DNA of 54,021 nt from Clostridiaceae bacterium JG1575. GTDB taxonomy: Bacteria > Bacillota > Clostridia > Clostridiales > Clostridiaceae. Location of the stretch: positions 1 through 54,021 of the forward strand of contig LQGW01000040.1 of NCBI GenBank assembly GCA_002838815.1. The letters run 5' to 3'. Position 1 is the first letter of the stretch; every line of letters starts with the position of its first letter. A program made the translations under genes and the position numbers. This document shows, piece by piece, positions 1 to 8,403 of this stretch. A model generated the notes under the pieces. The model was not told the DNA's origin, made no database searches, and worked only from the letters and a program-made list of their open reading frames with translations.

Positions 1-846
1 CATCGTCAAAAGCCTCCTCTAGCAGAGCGCAGACTTTTGGGGCGTTCTGCCCGTATTCAGTGAGGATGCGTTCCTTAACAGCACGGGCTGCCTCGTGGTC
101 TACGGACTCATAGAGGGACTTCAAGTGCGCCTTGATCGTGGGCTGATGCTTTTTCGGGCACACATCGAGCAGGTTGCGGGAAAAATGGGTCTGGCATCTT
201 TGCCAGGCTGCTCCCTGGAAGTGTTTCCCGATGGCGCGAACGAGACCCTGAAGCCAAGGATCTCGCGATAGCCATCCCCGTTCACCCCGAGGGCCACAAG
301 CAGCCCTTTGGAGCGCACGGCGCCTGCCTCCTGTACTTTGGTGTAGATGGTATCGATGATCAAGTAGGGATAGATTTTCTCCAGCGGACGCTCACGGAAC
401 GCCGTGACCACGGGATCGAGCTATTCGCAGAGCGAGGATCCAGTGGACTTGGAGAAGGCGGTGCCACACAATTCTTCAGTGATGGCCGAGACCTTTCGGG
501 TGGATACGCCATTGACCACCATCTCCATCATGGCGAGCACCGAGCTCATTGCGCTGATATCGCGCGAAGTGCTCGGTGCTGAAGTGACCGTCCCGCAGGC
601 GTGGGACGGTCACTTCAGGGTGCCGACCCGTGTTTTTAAGGTGCGACCCCGGTAGCCGTTGCGGTAGGCCTGCCGCTTTTCGCTACGCTCGTAGAGGCCG
701 GCACCGGTTTGCTCCATGGCTTGGTGTTCCAGGACCTTATTCAAGATGGATTCCATGAGATTTGCGTAGGCTTGATCCCTGTCTTCAAGAGAGAAAAGGT
801 GTTTCAAAAGATTGGTGTCCAGTGTACTATTAAGTTGAGCCATCAA
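1..846 (-). pseudogene. IS256-family transposase, frameshifted and truncated by window edge
   Basis: Read on the minus strand, the N-terminus (from 846, or ATG at 843, behind a GGAGG at ~857) gives a typical IS256 transposase start, with YERSEKRQAYRNGYRGR at about residues 52-68. The frame breaks near 600. It resumes as the catalytic-core segment containing PYLIIDTIYTKV, then GVNGDGYREILGF around 300-350. It breaks again near 240 before the segment with QRCQTHFSRNLLDVCPK. At least two frameshifts separate segments that in an intact DDE transposase of about 400 residues would be continuous, so the protein is not functional. The C-terminus lies outside the window. Confidence 0.85.
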
Positions 847-936
847 ACAAATCCTCCAGGTAGTTATTTGTGTAACTTAATGATACCAGAGGTCTGTTTT
901 TTGGCTTATTCAATTTACACCATTTTAAGGACTTAG
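1..936 (-). mobile_element. Degenerate IS256-family insertion sequence (5' end of element at ~930)
   Basis: The stretch carries a broken IS256/Mutator-type transposase on the minus strand and runs off the left edge of the window. Its transposase-start end lies near 911-930, where the minus strand reads GTGTAAATTG, a plausible but unproven terminal inverted repeat. Immediately beyond this end an unrelated coding frame (TetR-like stub) begins, which supports a boundary there. The other end and the target duplication cannot be seen. Confidence 0.75.
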
Positions 937-1170
937 TCCTCTGAACCGTCATGCCAATATACTGGGTTACGAAAAGATATTTCAGATTCTGCTGCAAGAC
1001 AAATTATCTTATGGGTTTCTCAAAGGTACTTGGGGGAAAAGCTCTTAAAGAACGAACTGGATACGGAAGAACTGGACGTAGGCTTTCAATTTTGGTTAAA
1101 TATTTTAGAAATTATTTTAGGAGAAAAACAAGGAAATTCCATGAGCAAAAATAAAATTAGGAAGAATTGA
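937..1170 (+). pseudogene. C-terminal fragment of a TetR-family transcriptional regulator
   Basis: An open frame from just after a stop at 934-936 to the TGA at 1168-1170 has no start codon of its own. It encodes a helical segment with ARQIILWVSQRYLGEKL and FQFWLNILEIILG. This looks like the ligand-binding C-terminal domain of small TetR regulators, where a conserved Ile-Leu-Trp helix is followed by a final FxFWLNIL helix. The DNA-binding N-terminus is absent, and the IS256-family remnant abuts the break, so insertion probably destroyed the gene. It ends one base before the alpha/beta hydrolase start, consistent with a former tetR-hydrolase operon. The family assignment rests on a short segment and is moderate. 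Confidence 0.5.
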
Positions 1171-1171
1171 G

Positions 1172-2095
1172 ATGAGAGGAGAAAAATTTGTAAGCAATGG
1201 AATAGAAAATGTGCCGGGTCTGATTCATCACCAGCTGACAGTTGAGGGAGGCCCCTTATCCGTCTACGAAGCTGGGGATAAAGATCGGCCCGTGATCATC
1301 ATGTTACATGGTGCATTAGCTAGCGAAGCAAGATTTGATTGGGATCAATTGTTCCCTTTTTTAAGTCTGTCCTATCATGTCTTTGCTGTGGACACGCCAA
1401 GGCATGGAAAATCACGCCCTTGGGCAGGTGAGATGAATCACACCCGCCTGATGGATATTTTAGATCAAGGATTTAAACAGCTGGGACTTCAAAAATTCAG
1501 TATGGTCGGTTTATCAATGGGAGGAGGGCTTTCCATTGAGTATGCCGCTCTTCACCCGGATAAGGTTCATTCCATGACTTTATTTGAACCTGGTGGTCTG
1601 GCCGATAAATATGATCGACAATTTCTCACCTGGCTTTATATTAAGACGCCCGGTATGTCATGCTATATCACTAAAAAGTATGCAAAAATGGATGATGCGG
1701 GTTTAAGAAAAATGCTTCATTCCATCTTTGTTGGCGGATCAAAGCCAACGGATCCGGAGCGCCTTTTATCGATACTAAGAGATGAAATTAACGGTAAGTA
1801 TAACCACGGTGAAACTGATTTAGACGACTGGCAACTGGCTCTGACAGGCCCGTTTAAAGCAAAATGGAATCTTCTCGACAAAATTCCTCAAATCAAGTGC
1901 CCAACACTCTGGCTAAGAGGAGCAGATAGTGTTCTGGTAAAGCAAAATGAAATGGAACGAGCAGTTAGTTCTATTACAAAAGCAACAAGCGAACTCATTG
2001 TCATTCCAAATTCCGGTCATCTTCTGCCTTTGGAACGTCCTCAGCAAGCGAATATGGCTGTAAAATCATTTTTTGATAAGGGATACGGGATTTAA
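1172..2095 (+). CDS. Alpha/beta hydrolase, 307 aa
   Basis: Cytoplasmic serine hydrolase of the alpha/beta-hydrolase fold, substrate unknown. The oxyanion-hole HG motif is at residues 46-47 (IIMLHGALA), the nucleophile elbow is GLSMGG with Ser115, the acid is probably the Asp in RGADSVLV near residue 250, and the catalytic His lies in NSGHLLPLE near the C-terminus. All three triad positions are therefore present and the length is normal. The start at 1172 follows an AGGAAG at 1159-1164 and lies two bases after the TetR-fragment stop. A regulator next to a hydrolase is a common arrangement. Here the regulator is broken, so the gene may now be deregulated or silent. Local AT content is higher than in most of the window. 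Confidence 0.85.
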   Translation: MRGEKFVSNGIENVPGLIHHQLTVEGGPLSVYEAGDKDRPVIIMLHGALASEARFDWDQLFPFLSLSYHVFAVDTPRHGKSRPWAGEMNHTRLMDILDQGFKQLGLQKFSMVGLSMGGGLSIEYAALHPDKVHSMTLFEPGGLADKYDRQFLTWLYIKTPGMSCYITKKYAKMDDAGLRKMLHSIFVGGSKPTDPERLLSILRDEINGKYNHGETDLDDWQLALTGPFKAKWNLLDKIPQIKCPTLWLRGADSVLVKQNEMERAVSSITKATSELIVIPNSGHLLPLERPQQANMAVKSFFDKGYGI

Positions 2096-2156
2096 ATTCG
2101 ATTTCATGACCAAATCAAGTCCATTATTACTGCCGGAAGTGCTCATACAAACGAGA

Positions 2157-2180
2157 AAAGGAGTAGCCATAAGCTACTCC
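2157..2180 (+). terminator. Small hairpin downstream of the hydrolase
   Basis: GGAGTAGC and GCTACTCC pair around a short loop about 65 bases after the hydrolase stop. No T-run follows on the plus strand, so it is only a weak candidate terminator. Confidence 0.3.
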
Positions 2181-2210
2181 CAATCTCAAAAGGTCATCAA
2201 CCTCTATTTT

Positions 2211-2264
2211 TTGAGTGTTCTATACTTAAGGATGCGGCAACATCCTTAAGTATAGAACACTCAA
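2211..2264. repeat. Perfect 24-bp inverted repeat with 6-nt spacer
   Basis: Bases 2211-2234 and 2241-2264 are exact reverse complements, separated by CGGCAA. The arms are AT-rich and include CTATACTTAAGGATG. The repeat ends three bases before the 3' end of the first tRNA-Leu gene. Neither strand shows a T-run after the stem, so it is not a standard intrinsic terminator, although it could still act on the tRNA transcript. It may alternatively be the joined ends of a small mobile element. Confidence 0.85.
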
Positions 2265-2266
2265 TA

Positions 2267-2352
2267 TGGTGCGGGAGATGGGACTTGAACCCACACGTGC
2301 GTAGCACACACGCCCCTCAAACGTGCCTGTCTGCCGATTTCAGCACTCCCGC
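2267..2352 (-). tRNA. tRNA-Leu (anticodon GAG)
   Basis: The minus strand folds as an 86-nt class II tRNA with acceptor GCGGGAG/CTCCCGC, anticodon stem CACGT/GCGTG around loop TTGAGGG (anticodon GAG, reading CUC/CUU), a long variable arm, T-loop GTTCAAGTC and an encoded CCA end. It lies 22 bases downstream of the second tRNA-Leu and is probably co-transcribed with it. Confidence 0.95.
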
Positions 2353-2374
2353 ATAGAACAATGATGGCAGTAAA

Positions 2375-2460
2375 TGGTGCAGGAGATGGGACTTGAACCC
2401 ACACGTGCGTTGCACACACGCTTCTGAGACGTGCCTGTCTGCCAATTTCAGCACTCCTGC
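2375..2460 (-). tRNA. tRNA-Leu (anticodon CAG)
   Basis: This is an 86-nt class II tRNA on the minus strand with acceptor GCAGGAG/CTCCTGC, anticodon loop CTCAGAA (anticodon CAG, reading CUG), a long variable arm and an encoded CCA. It is nearly identical to its neighbour outside the acceptor and anticodon positions, so the pair arose by tandem duplication. Confidence 0.95.
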
Positions 2461-2673
2461 GTTTTTACCGACTTCCTCATTATACGGGGATCCTCTGGGA
2501 AATGCAACTGTATTTTTTAGGATTTTGAGAGATTGGCGCATTTTGGCGAAAAAAAGGGAAAAATGTTGAAAACGGCCTGCTTTCTTCCTTTTCGCACCCA
2601 AAGAATCGGTGCTTGTGCTTCAGCCTAGGGGGACTTTTACGATCTTTTGGGGGGAAGCTTTAGAAGGATCTGT

Positions 2674-3144
2674 TCAATCAGGGGAGGGGCTGGGCGCCAT
2701 GAGATGTCGGTTTAGTTCGTTCAAGGCTCTGGTCTGATCCTCAAAGCTCAGGTGGGAGAGGAGGACGGCATATTTTTCATGGGGCCCCGTTTCAAAAGTC
2801 AACAGCTCCTTTGAGACACTGGAAGAGCGAATGGCCGCATAGGGAAGAGTCACCTGATGGAAGTAGGAATAGCGAATCGTAAAGGCATTTTCGTAGAAGG
2901 TCAGATAGGGCCCGCCGATGCGCTCCCAGCTATGTAAGGAGAGGATGAGGCAAATCACAGCGGCAGCGATCAAAAATGCGCCTTCTTTAGAACCTGGGCC
3001 TGCGGTAGCTTTTGGGATGAGCCAAAGACAGAGAAGCGCCATGAGGAGCCATACCCCCATAAAAAACATGCTCGAGCGCAGCACGCGGTAGGGTAGGATC
3101 AGGCGCGGGACGCCGCTTTTAGGAGGCGAAAGGGGTTTGGGCAT
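2674..3144 (-). CDS. Small membrane protein with PH/YcxB-like C-terminal domain, 156 aa
   Basis: Two hydrophobic segments (about residues 24-44 and 54-70) precede a soluble region with [23 protein letters not shown]. That region resembles the strand pattern of bacterial PH-like/YcxB domains, in which a membrane hairpin carries a small beta domain. The function of such proteins is generally unknown. The start ATG follows AGGAGA at a spacing of about 9. The gene is divergent from msrB. A second protein with a similar architecture lies at 41371-41937, so the genome has at least two. Confidence 0.65.
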   Translation of the reverse strand: MPKPLSPPKSGVPRLILPYRVLRSSMFFMGVWLLMALLCLWLIPKATAGPGSKEGAFLIAAAVICLILSLHSWERIGGPYLTFYENAFTIRYSYFHQVTLPYAAIRSSSVSKELLTFETGPHEKYAVLLSHLSFEDQTRALNELNRHLMAPSPSPD

Positions 3145-3274
3145 GCAAGATCATCTCCTTTTGCGCTCGCACAAAATCCAAGACGGGGGAGGCGAGCAAT
3201 CCTTGGGATATGATATATTAGTAGTGCAATTATCACCCTTCGTCAAGCCCTTTAGCGGCGAGAGGAGCTCCCCC

Positions 3275-3775
3275 ATGAACGATTGGAAAAAAGAAGACTA
3301 TAAAGGAAAAAGTAAAGAAGAAATCGCAGAGACTTTAACACCGGAGCAGCGTCAGGTAACCTTGAAGAATGGGACGGAGCGGCCCTTTGCCAATGCCTAC
3401 CACGACAACCGGGCGGAAGGCATTTATGTGGATTTATACACGGGAGAGCCGCTTTTTTCCAGCAAGGATCAATTTCAGTCCGGCTGTGGCTGGCCCAGTT
3501 TTACCAAACCCTTGAACCAAGAGGAAGTGGTGGAACGCGTGGACCGTTCCCACGGCATGATCCGTCAGGAGGTGCGAAGCCAAGGCTCTGACGCTCACTT
3601 GGGCCATGTGTTTCCAGATGGGCCTAAAGCGCAAGGCGGACTGCGCTACTGCATCAATTCAGCCGCCCTGCGCTTTGTGCCCCGACAGGATTTGGAACGC
3701 CTAGGGTATGGAGAATACAAGGTGCTTTTTGAGGGAGGGGCTGAGCCTGAAAAACGCAAGGATCGGGAGGACTAG
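3275..3775 (+). CDS. msrB: Peptide-methionine (R)-S-oxide reductase MsrB, 166 aa
   Basis: Reduces the R epimer of methionine sulfoxide in proteins, in the cytoplasm. The MsrB signature is complete: SGCGWPSF (Cys71), the SDAHLGHVF segment with two His, and [11 protein letters not shown] with the catalytic Cys126. The pair of CxxC zinc motifs found in many MsrB proteins is missing, because the position before EPLF reads VDLYTG, so this is a zinc-free form. The start at 3275 is chosen over upstream in-frame codons because GAGGAG lies 8-13 bases before it and similarity begins there. The two-component system follows 3 bases after the stop, so the genes may be co-transcribed. Confidence 0.93.
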   Translation: MNDWKKEDYKGKSKEEIAETLTPEQRQVTLKNGTERPFANAYHDNRAEGIYVDLYTGEPLFSSKDQFQSGCGWPSFTKPLNQEEVVERVDRSHGMIRQEVRSQGSDAHLGHVFPDGPKAQGGLRYCINSAALRFVPRQDLERLGYGEYKVLFEGGAEPEKRKDRED

Positions 3776-3778
3776 CAA

Positions 3779-4480
3779 ATGAACCAAGAAAAAAAGAAAA
3801 TCCTCATCGTGGAGGATGAACGCAAGCTGGCTCGCTTCATTGAGCTGGAGCTTCAGCACGCAGGTTATGAAGCGCAAAGCGTAGGGGATGGCCAAAGCGC
3901 CATCATGAGCATCATGACCAATCCCTTTGACGCGGTGATTTTGGATTTGATGATTCCTGTCACCGACGGCATCGAAGTGTGCCGACGGGTTCGTTCCTTC
4001 TCCCAGGTGCCCATCATTATTTTATCCGCCCGAGACGGCTTGGAGGATAAGGTGAAGGGGTTGGATCTTGGCGCCAATGACTATATGACCAAGCCCTTCG
4101 AGATGGAGGAGCTCTTGGCGCGGCTTCGGGTGATCTTTCGTGCCGATGAGTCTCAAAAGGATGAAGAAAGTAAGGTCCTTCAGGTCGGTGATCTGACGCT
4201 GAACCGAGAAACCTATGACGTTCGTCGGGGCAAGGATCGAAAAGAACTGACCAAAAAAGAATTTGATCTTTTAACCTACCTCATGCAAAACGAGGGCATT
4301 GTGTTGACGCGGGAGAAGATTTTAAACAAGGTCTGGGGCTTTGATTTTGAAGGGGAAACCAACGTAGTGGACGTCTACATCCGTTTCCTTCGCTCAAAAA
4401 TCGACGATCAGTACCCGAAAAAACTAATCCAAACCATGCGCGGAGCGGGCTATACCATTCGAAGCAATGATGAAGCTTAA
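3779..4480 (+). CDS. OmpR/PhoB-family response regulator, 233 aa
   Basis: DNA-binding response regulator. The receiver domain (residues 6-120) has the acidic pair VEDE, phospho-acceptor Asp56 in ILDLMIP, Ser in LSARD and Lys in TKPF. The C-terminal winged helix (about 135-230) has LTKKEFDLLTYL and the recognition region NVVDVYIRFLRSKID. It overlaps the kinase gene by 14 bases, so the two are translationally coupled. The pair resembles the ArlRS/CsaRS type of Gram-positive envelope-related systems, but the stimulus cannot be read from sequence. Confidence 0.92.
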   Translation: MNQEKKKILIVEDERKLARFIELELQHAGYEAQSVGDGQSAIMSIMTNPFDAVILDLMIPVTDGIEVCRRVRSFSQVPIIILSARDGLEDKVKGLDLGANDYMTKPFEMEELLARLRVIFRADESQKDEESKVLQVGDLTLNRETYDVRRGKDRKELTKKEFDLLTYLMQNEGIVLTREKILNKVWGFDFEGETNVVDVYIRFLRSKIDDQYPKKLIQTMRGAGYTIRSNDEA

Positions 4481-5918
4481 GCTCCAAACCCGCATCACCA
4501 TCATTTATGCCCTGATCTTCACGTTGGTTCTCTTTGCAATCAACGCTGCGGTATTTCTCATTATTCGCTTCTACAACACGAGCAGCGACAGCGTGGATCT
4601 TTTGAAGACGCGACAAATTGTGGAAGAGGTTTTGAATCAAAAGGGGACGATCACGAAGCAGGATCTTGACGCCCACGGCATTCGATTTCCAGTGGTGGTG
4701 ATTCTAAGATCCAAAGATCAGTCCTTTTCCTCCATCGAAGAGTTGACGTTACGACCGGGCCCAGTCACAGAGACTATGCGCTTTCGCGAACTGGATGATG
4801 TGGTGGAGCAACGGGCCGTGGTGCTGCGTTGGGACCATATGACCCCTTCCCGTGAGCCGCTTCAGATGACTGTGGCCAAAAGCATTGAGCAAAACAACTT
4901 CAACCGAACGGTGACCCTCATCACCATGGCCGTGGCCTCCTTGTTGGGCATGCTGCTGTCCTTGGTGGTGGGCTCTTATATGAGCCACGAAAGCTTCAAA
5001 TCCATCAACAGCATGCGTAAATCCGTAGAAGGCATGGATGCCAAGAACATGCATGCGCGCATCGTGGTCCCGCCCACGGGGGACGAGCTGACGGATCTTG
5101 GCAATACGTTTAATTCCCTACTGGATCGATTGGATGCCGCTTACACCGAGCAGTCCAAATTTGTTTCAGACGCCTCCCACGAGCTGCGCACTCCCCTAAC
5201 GGTCATCAAGGGGTATGTGGATCTTTTGAGTCGCTGGGGCAAAGAGGATCCTGAAATCCTTGAGGAGTCCATCCAGGCGATTCAAGAAGAGACCGGGAAC
5301 ATGACCCAGCTTGTGGAAAATCTTTTGTTCATCGCCAAGGGGGAAAATCGAAAGCTCCACGTGGAGCCAGCCCGATTTGACTTAATGGAGCTGATTTCTG
5401 CAGTGTGCACGGAAAGCAGCATGAATCTGGTGGATCGGCACATTGAGTGTTCAGGAACCAGCGTGGATATCGTCGCCGACCGTAAAATGCTCAAGCAGCT
5501 TCTTAGGGTCTTCATTGAAAACTCAGCGAAGTTCACCGGGCTCAATGGCACCATCCGCATTACGCTCTCCCACGACGCTTCGGAAGCGGTGATCCGCATT
5601 TGGGACGACGGTGATGGCATTGCGCCGGAAGATTTGAATCGGATCTTTGAGCGCTTTTATGTCGCGGATAAGGCTCGGACCAAGAACAAATCCGGATCCG
5701 GTCTTGGATTATCCATCGCCGAGTGGATTGTGGATGTGCACCACGGAACATTGAGCGTCCGTTCTGTCGTGGGGGAATTCACCGAGTTTACGGTGCGGCT
5801 TCCCTTGGATTTGAGCATGGACCCCAACCTCACCCCGGCCAAGCTTTTTCCCATGCCCGCGGAAGAGTATGAAAAAGAATTGCCCTTGGGTCGTCCCAAC
5901 GCTCGCCTGGAAAACTAG
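4467..5918 (+). CDS. Sensor histidine kinase, ArlS-like, 483 aa
   Basis: Membrane sensor kinase paired with the preceding regulator. It has an N-terminal transmembrane helix (about 10-34), an extracytoplasmic sensing region of about 110 residues, a second helix (148-172), HAMP (173-225), HisKA with His238 in SDASHELRTPL, and an ATPase domain with N box ENSAKF, G1 DDGDGI, the F-box FERFY and G2 GSGLGLSI. All catalytic elements are present. ATG at 4467 or 4470 could be the start; both lie inside the regulator gene. The region after the stop can form a hairpin that may end the msrB-regulator-kinase transcript. Confidence 0.92.
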   Translation: MMKLKLQTRITIIYALIFTLVLFAINAAVFLIIRFYNTSSDSVDLLKTRQIVEEVLNQKGTITKQDLDAHGIRFPVVVILRSKDQSFSSIEELTLRPGPVTETMRFRELDDVVEQRAVVLRWDHMTPSREPLQMTVAKSIEQNNFNRTVTLITMAVASLLGMLLSLVVGSYMSHESFKSINSMRKSVEGMDAKNMHARIVVPPTGDELTDLGNTFNSLLDRLDAAYTEQSKFVSDASHELRTPLTVIKGYVDLLSRWGKEDPEILEESIQAIQEETGNMTQLVENLLFIAKGENRKLHVEPARFDLMELISAVCTESSMNLVDRHIECSGTSVDIVADRKMLKQLLRVFIENSAKFTGLNGTIRITLSHDASEAVIRIWDDGDGIAPEDLNRIFERFYVADKARTKNKSGSGLGLSIAEWIVDVHHGTLSVRSVVGEFTEFTVRLPLDLSMDPNLTPAKLFPMPAEEYEKELPLGRPNARLEN

Positions 5919-5956
5919 GGGGCTAGGGCCCGCAGAACCCAGGAATCAGGAAAACC

Positions 5957-5998
5957 AACGACCTCCCCTTGACGGTGCAACGCCAAAGGGAGGTCGTT
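5957..5998. terminator. Candidate bidirectional terminator hairpin
   Basis: An 11-bp perfect stem (AACGACCTCCC/GGGAGGTCGTT) with partly complementary flanks lies between the kinase stop and a convergent minus-strand gene. The T content after it is modest (TCTGATTTCC), so termination efficiency is uncertain. Confidence 0.5.
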
Positions 5999-6051
5999 CT
6001 GATTTCCTGAGCGTCCTTGCCTCTAGGTTCAAGGTGCAAGCAGGCCCAAGC

Positions 6052-6564
6052 TTATGCGCGACGGGCGTTCTTCTTCGGAGAAGAGGGTGAGGCCGGCCGT
6101 TCCATTTCCTGACTTATGCGGCGCAGGCGATTGTATCTGGCAATTTTATGGTAGCGCCGTCCGCCGGTGTAAGCGGTTTGCAGCAGAAAACCCACCAAAA
6201 GGCCGATGAAGATGAGGGCAAGCCAAAGGCTCAAACGGGAAGGCAGATTCATATGGTATACGGCGTTGTCCCATTCCCGTAGGAAATAGAGGTTTTGACC
6301 GCCCCAGGCCGCCAAGAAAATGCTGTAGGCCAAAAAAGGAAAGCGCAGGGTCAAAAAGACCAGGATCATCAATCCTAAGCCAATGTAGAGCCAAAGAAAG
6401 TCCGCCAAGGCTGCCGGTATTTCTGAAGGGTTCAACAGCCGAATGGGATCCAGCTGAAAGTTATAAATTCGCCAAAATAAATCCGTGAGGGCAAAGATCA
6501 CGAAAGGAAGGCAACGCAACACCGTAGAGAGCAAAAATAAAAGGACTTTTCCAAGCTTTTTCAA
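6052..6564 (-). CDS. Multi-pass membrane protein of unknown function, 170 aa
   Basis: I recognise no family. There are about four hydrophobic segments (residues 7-30, 50-72, 73-92 and 110-130), then a basic tail rich in Arg, Lys, Ser and Pro from residue 135. The protein starts with TTG at 6564, preceded by AAGGAGGGGG at a good distance. It runs towards the kinase gene and away from the rhomboid-like gene. The positive C-terminal tail is expected to face the cytoplasm. Confidence 0.65.
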   Translation of the reverse strand: MKKLGKVLLFLLSTVLRCLPFVIFALTDLFWRIYNFQLDPIRLLNPSEIPAALADFLWLYIGLGLMILVFLTLRFPFLAYSIFLAAWGGQNLYFLREWDNAVYHMNLPSRLSLWLALIFIGLLVGFLLQTAYTGGRRYHKIARYNRLRRISQEMERPASPSSPKKNARRA

Positions 6565-6726
6565 AAATCCCCCTCCTTACAAAAAAGAACTAACCTCATT
6601 ATACACTATGTGGCACGTCCTGTCGGGAAAAAGGGACGCGGGCAAAATGCGGGCAGGGATGGGGCCATCCTGTGGTAGAATGAATAGGACAAAACATTCC
6701 CTAAGGGGAGCCTGCAAGGAGATCGT

Positions 6727-7596
6727 ATGAGAAAGAATCCCATTTTAAAGCCCCTGGACGCTTGGATGAGCCGACGTATTAAAGGATCTCTCCTTTTATA
6801 TAGCCTCTATGGCATGGTCGCTGTATATTTGCTGTTGTTTCTGACGCTGAATCTAAGAATACGGATTGATTTTTTGCTGTCCTTGGGGTTTTCTCGAAAT
6901 GCGGTGCTTCAAGGGCAGATTTGGCGTATCGTCACCTTCCCCTTCGTCCGGATTCCGGCGCCCTATCCCATGGACCTCATCTGGTTTGGCTTCTCCATGC
7001 TCATCTACTATATGGGGATTCAGTATACTGAAGCCCGGGTGGGGCGGTCACGAATGAATTCCTTTGCCGTCCTTTGCTGGTTGTTTCTCTTATTGTATGG
7101 GCTCTTGTTCAACCGGCATGTGGATTTTTCCCCGGTGGTGTTGGCAACTGTGGTGCTGGCTGGGCTCTATAATCCGGATTTTCAGCTTTACATTTACTTT
7201 ATCTTGCCCATCCGCGGCAGATTTATCGCTCTTTTGGGAACCGCCTTCCTCCTTATCGAGGGAATTCAAGGCGCCCATCAGAACTTTGCCGTTTTGCTGG
7301 TCCTTTTGCTCATGACCTACGATATTCTGGGCGACGGTGTTAAATCTCGGGTGCGCAAGCAAGAGTTTCACAAAAAGGCCGGCGGCGAAAACCCCAAAGC
7401 AGCTCCGAGACATCGCTGCGCCGAATGCGGGATTACGGAAAAGGAAGCTCCGGATATGATTTTCCGCTATTGCAGCAGCTGTAAAGGAAATTTTGAATAC
7501 TGCGAGGACCACATTCATAACCACAAGCACCGTTCAAATGTGATTTCCATGGCCGATCACCAAAAAGAAGAAGTTCAAAAGAGCGAGGAACCATAG
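6727..7596 (+). CDS. Rhomboid/derlin-like membrane protein with C-terminal zinc ribbon, 289 aa
   Basis: About six transmembrane segments occupy residues 20-200. The segment GQIWRIVTFPFVRIP is typical of rhomboid-superfamily proteins after the first helix, and NPDFQLYIYFILPIRGR resembles derlin-type relatives. No GxSG serine motif is visible, so it is probably a non-proteolytic rhomboid-like protein. The cytoplasmic tail has CAEC, CSSC and a Cys/His-rich end (YCEDHIHNHKH), a likely zinc ribbon. The start follows AAGGAGATCGT. The function is unknown; binding or shepherding membrane proteins is a guess from the superfamily. Confidence 0.7.
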   Translation: MRKNPILKPLDAWMSRRIKGSLLLYSLYGMVAVYLLLFLTLNLRIRIDFLLSLGFSRNAVLQGQIWRIVTFPFVRIPAPYPMDLIWFGFSMLIYYMGIQYTEARVGRSRMNSFAVLCWLFLLLYGLLFNRHVDFSPVVLATVVLAGLYNPDFQLYIYFILPIRGRFIALLGTAFLLIEGIQGAHQNFAVLLVLLLMTYDILGDGVKSRVRKQEFHKKAGGENPKAAPRHRCAECGITEKEAPDMIFRYCSSCKGNFEYCEDHIHNHKHRSNVISMADHQKEEVQKSEEP

Positions 7597-7628
7597 CGCT
7601 GCGCGGATCCCCAACCGGGGCCAACCCA

Positions 7629-7669
7629 AAAAGCGCTCCCAACCAAAGTCATTGGCTGGGAGCGCTTTT
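7629..7669. terminator. Strong bidirectional terminator
   Basis: An 18-bp stem with one mismatch and a 5-nt loop has A4 on its left and T4 on its right. It lies between the convergent rhomboid-like gene and lrgB and can serve both. Confidence 0.88.
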
Positions 7670-7695
7670 GTTATTTCTTGCAGGAACTCTCGAGC

Positions 7696-8403
7696 TTAAA
7701 GGGAAAAAAGGATCTGCAAAATGGGCAGCCACAACACGGTGACGATGCCGCAGATGCCGATGGCAAGACCAGCCATGGCGCCCTCGGTTTTTCCTAAGGA
7801 CAGCGCGGTGGCGGTGCCGATGGCGTGGCTGGAGCTGCCCAAAGCGATGCCCTTAGCCACGGGGCTTTTGATGCGCAGCATGCGGAAAAGCACGGTGCTG
7901 AAAATGACGCCGATGTTGCCGGTCAAGATGACGCCCAAGACCGCCAAAGAGCCGTTGCCCCCCGTCATGGTGGCGACTTCCAAGGCAATGGGGGTGGTGG
8001 TGGATTTACCCAGCATGGAGCGTAGAATTCCTTCATCAAGGCCCAACAAGCGAGACAGGAGGATCACCGAGGTGAGGCTGACGAGGCTGGCGATAACGAT
8101 GGAGCCGACAATCGGAAAGGCAAAGCGACGTATGGTTCTCCGGTTCCGGTATAAGGGCAACGCCAAAGTCACCACCATGGGTCCAAGAAAAAAGTTCAAA
8201 AGGGCAGCACCTTCATTGTAGTCTTCCAAGGGGATCTTGGTGATTGAAAGAAAGGCTATGCCAAAGAGCGTTGCCAAAAGTAAAGGGTTCAACAAGGCTA
8301 GAAAGCGGTTGTTTTTGATCTTGGCGTACAAAAGGCTTGCACCCTGAAAGGTCAAAATGGTGAGGGCCAGGCCAAATGCCGGGTGAGCGGTCCAATTAGT
8401 CAT
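7696..8403 (-). CDS. lrgB: LrgB/CidB-family membrane protein, 235 aa
   Basis: Polytopic inner-membrane protein of the LrgB family, which with LrgA modulates murein hydrolase activity and cell death, and in some species pyruvate or glycolate transport. Family landmarks are LGKSTTTPIALEVA and ALGSSSHAIGTATAL with EGAMAGLAIG. The length matches the family. The start overlaps the end of lrgA by 8 bases and has GGAGGAGAACG before ATG, so the two are coupled. No LytSR-type regulator is adjacent. Confidence 0.93.
   Translation of the reverse strand: MTNWTAHPAFGLALTILTFQGASLLYAKIKNNRFLALLNPLLLATLFGIAFLSITKIPLEDYNEGAALLNFFLGPMVVTLALPLYRNRRTIRRFAFPIVGSIVIASLVSLTSVILLSRLLGLDEGILRSMLGKSTTTPIALEVATMTGGNGSLAVLGVILTGNIGVIFSTVLFRMLRIKSPVAKGIALGSSSHAIGTATALSLGKTEGAMAGLAIGICGIVTVLWLPILQILFSL

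Noticed and set aside
951-1154. 67-codon ORF starting with ATG
   Set aside because: The frame shifted by one base gives a coherent TetR-like C-terminus running to 1170, so this ORF is an out-of-frame shadow.
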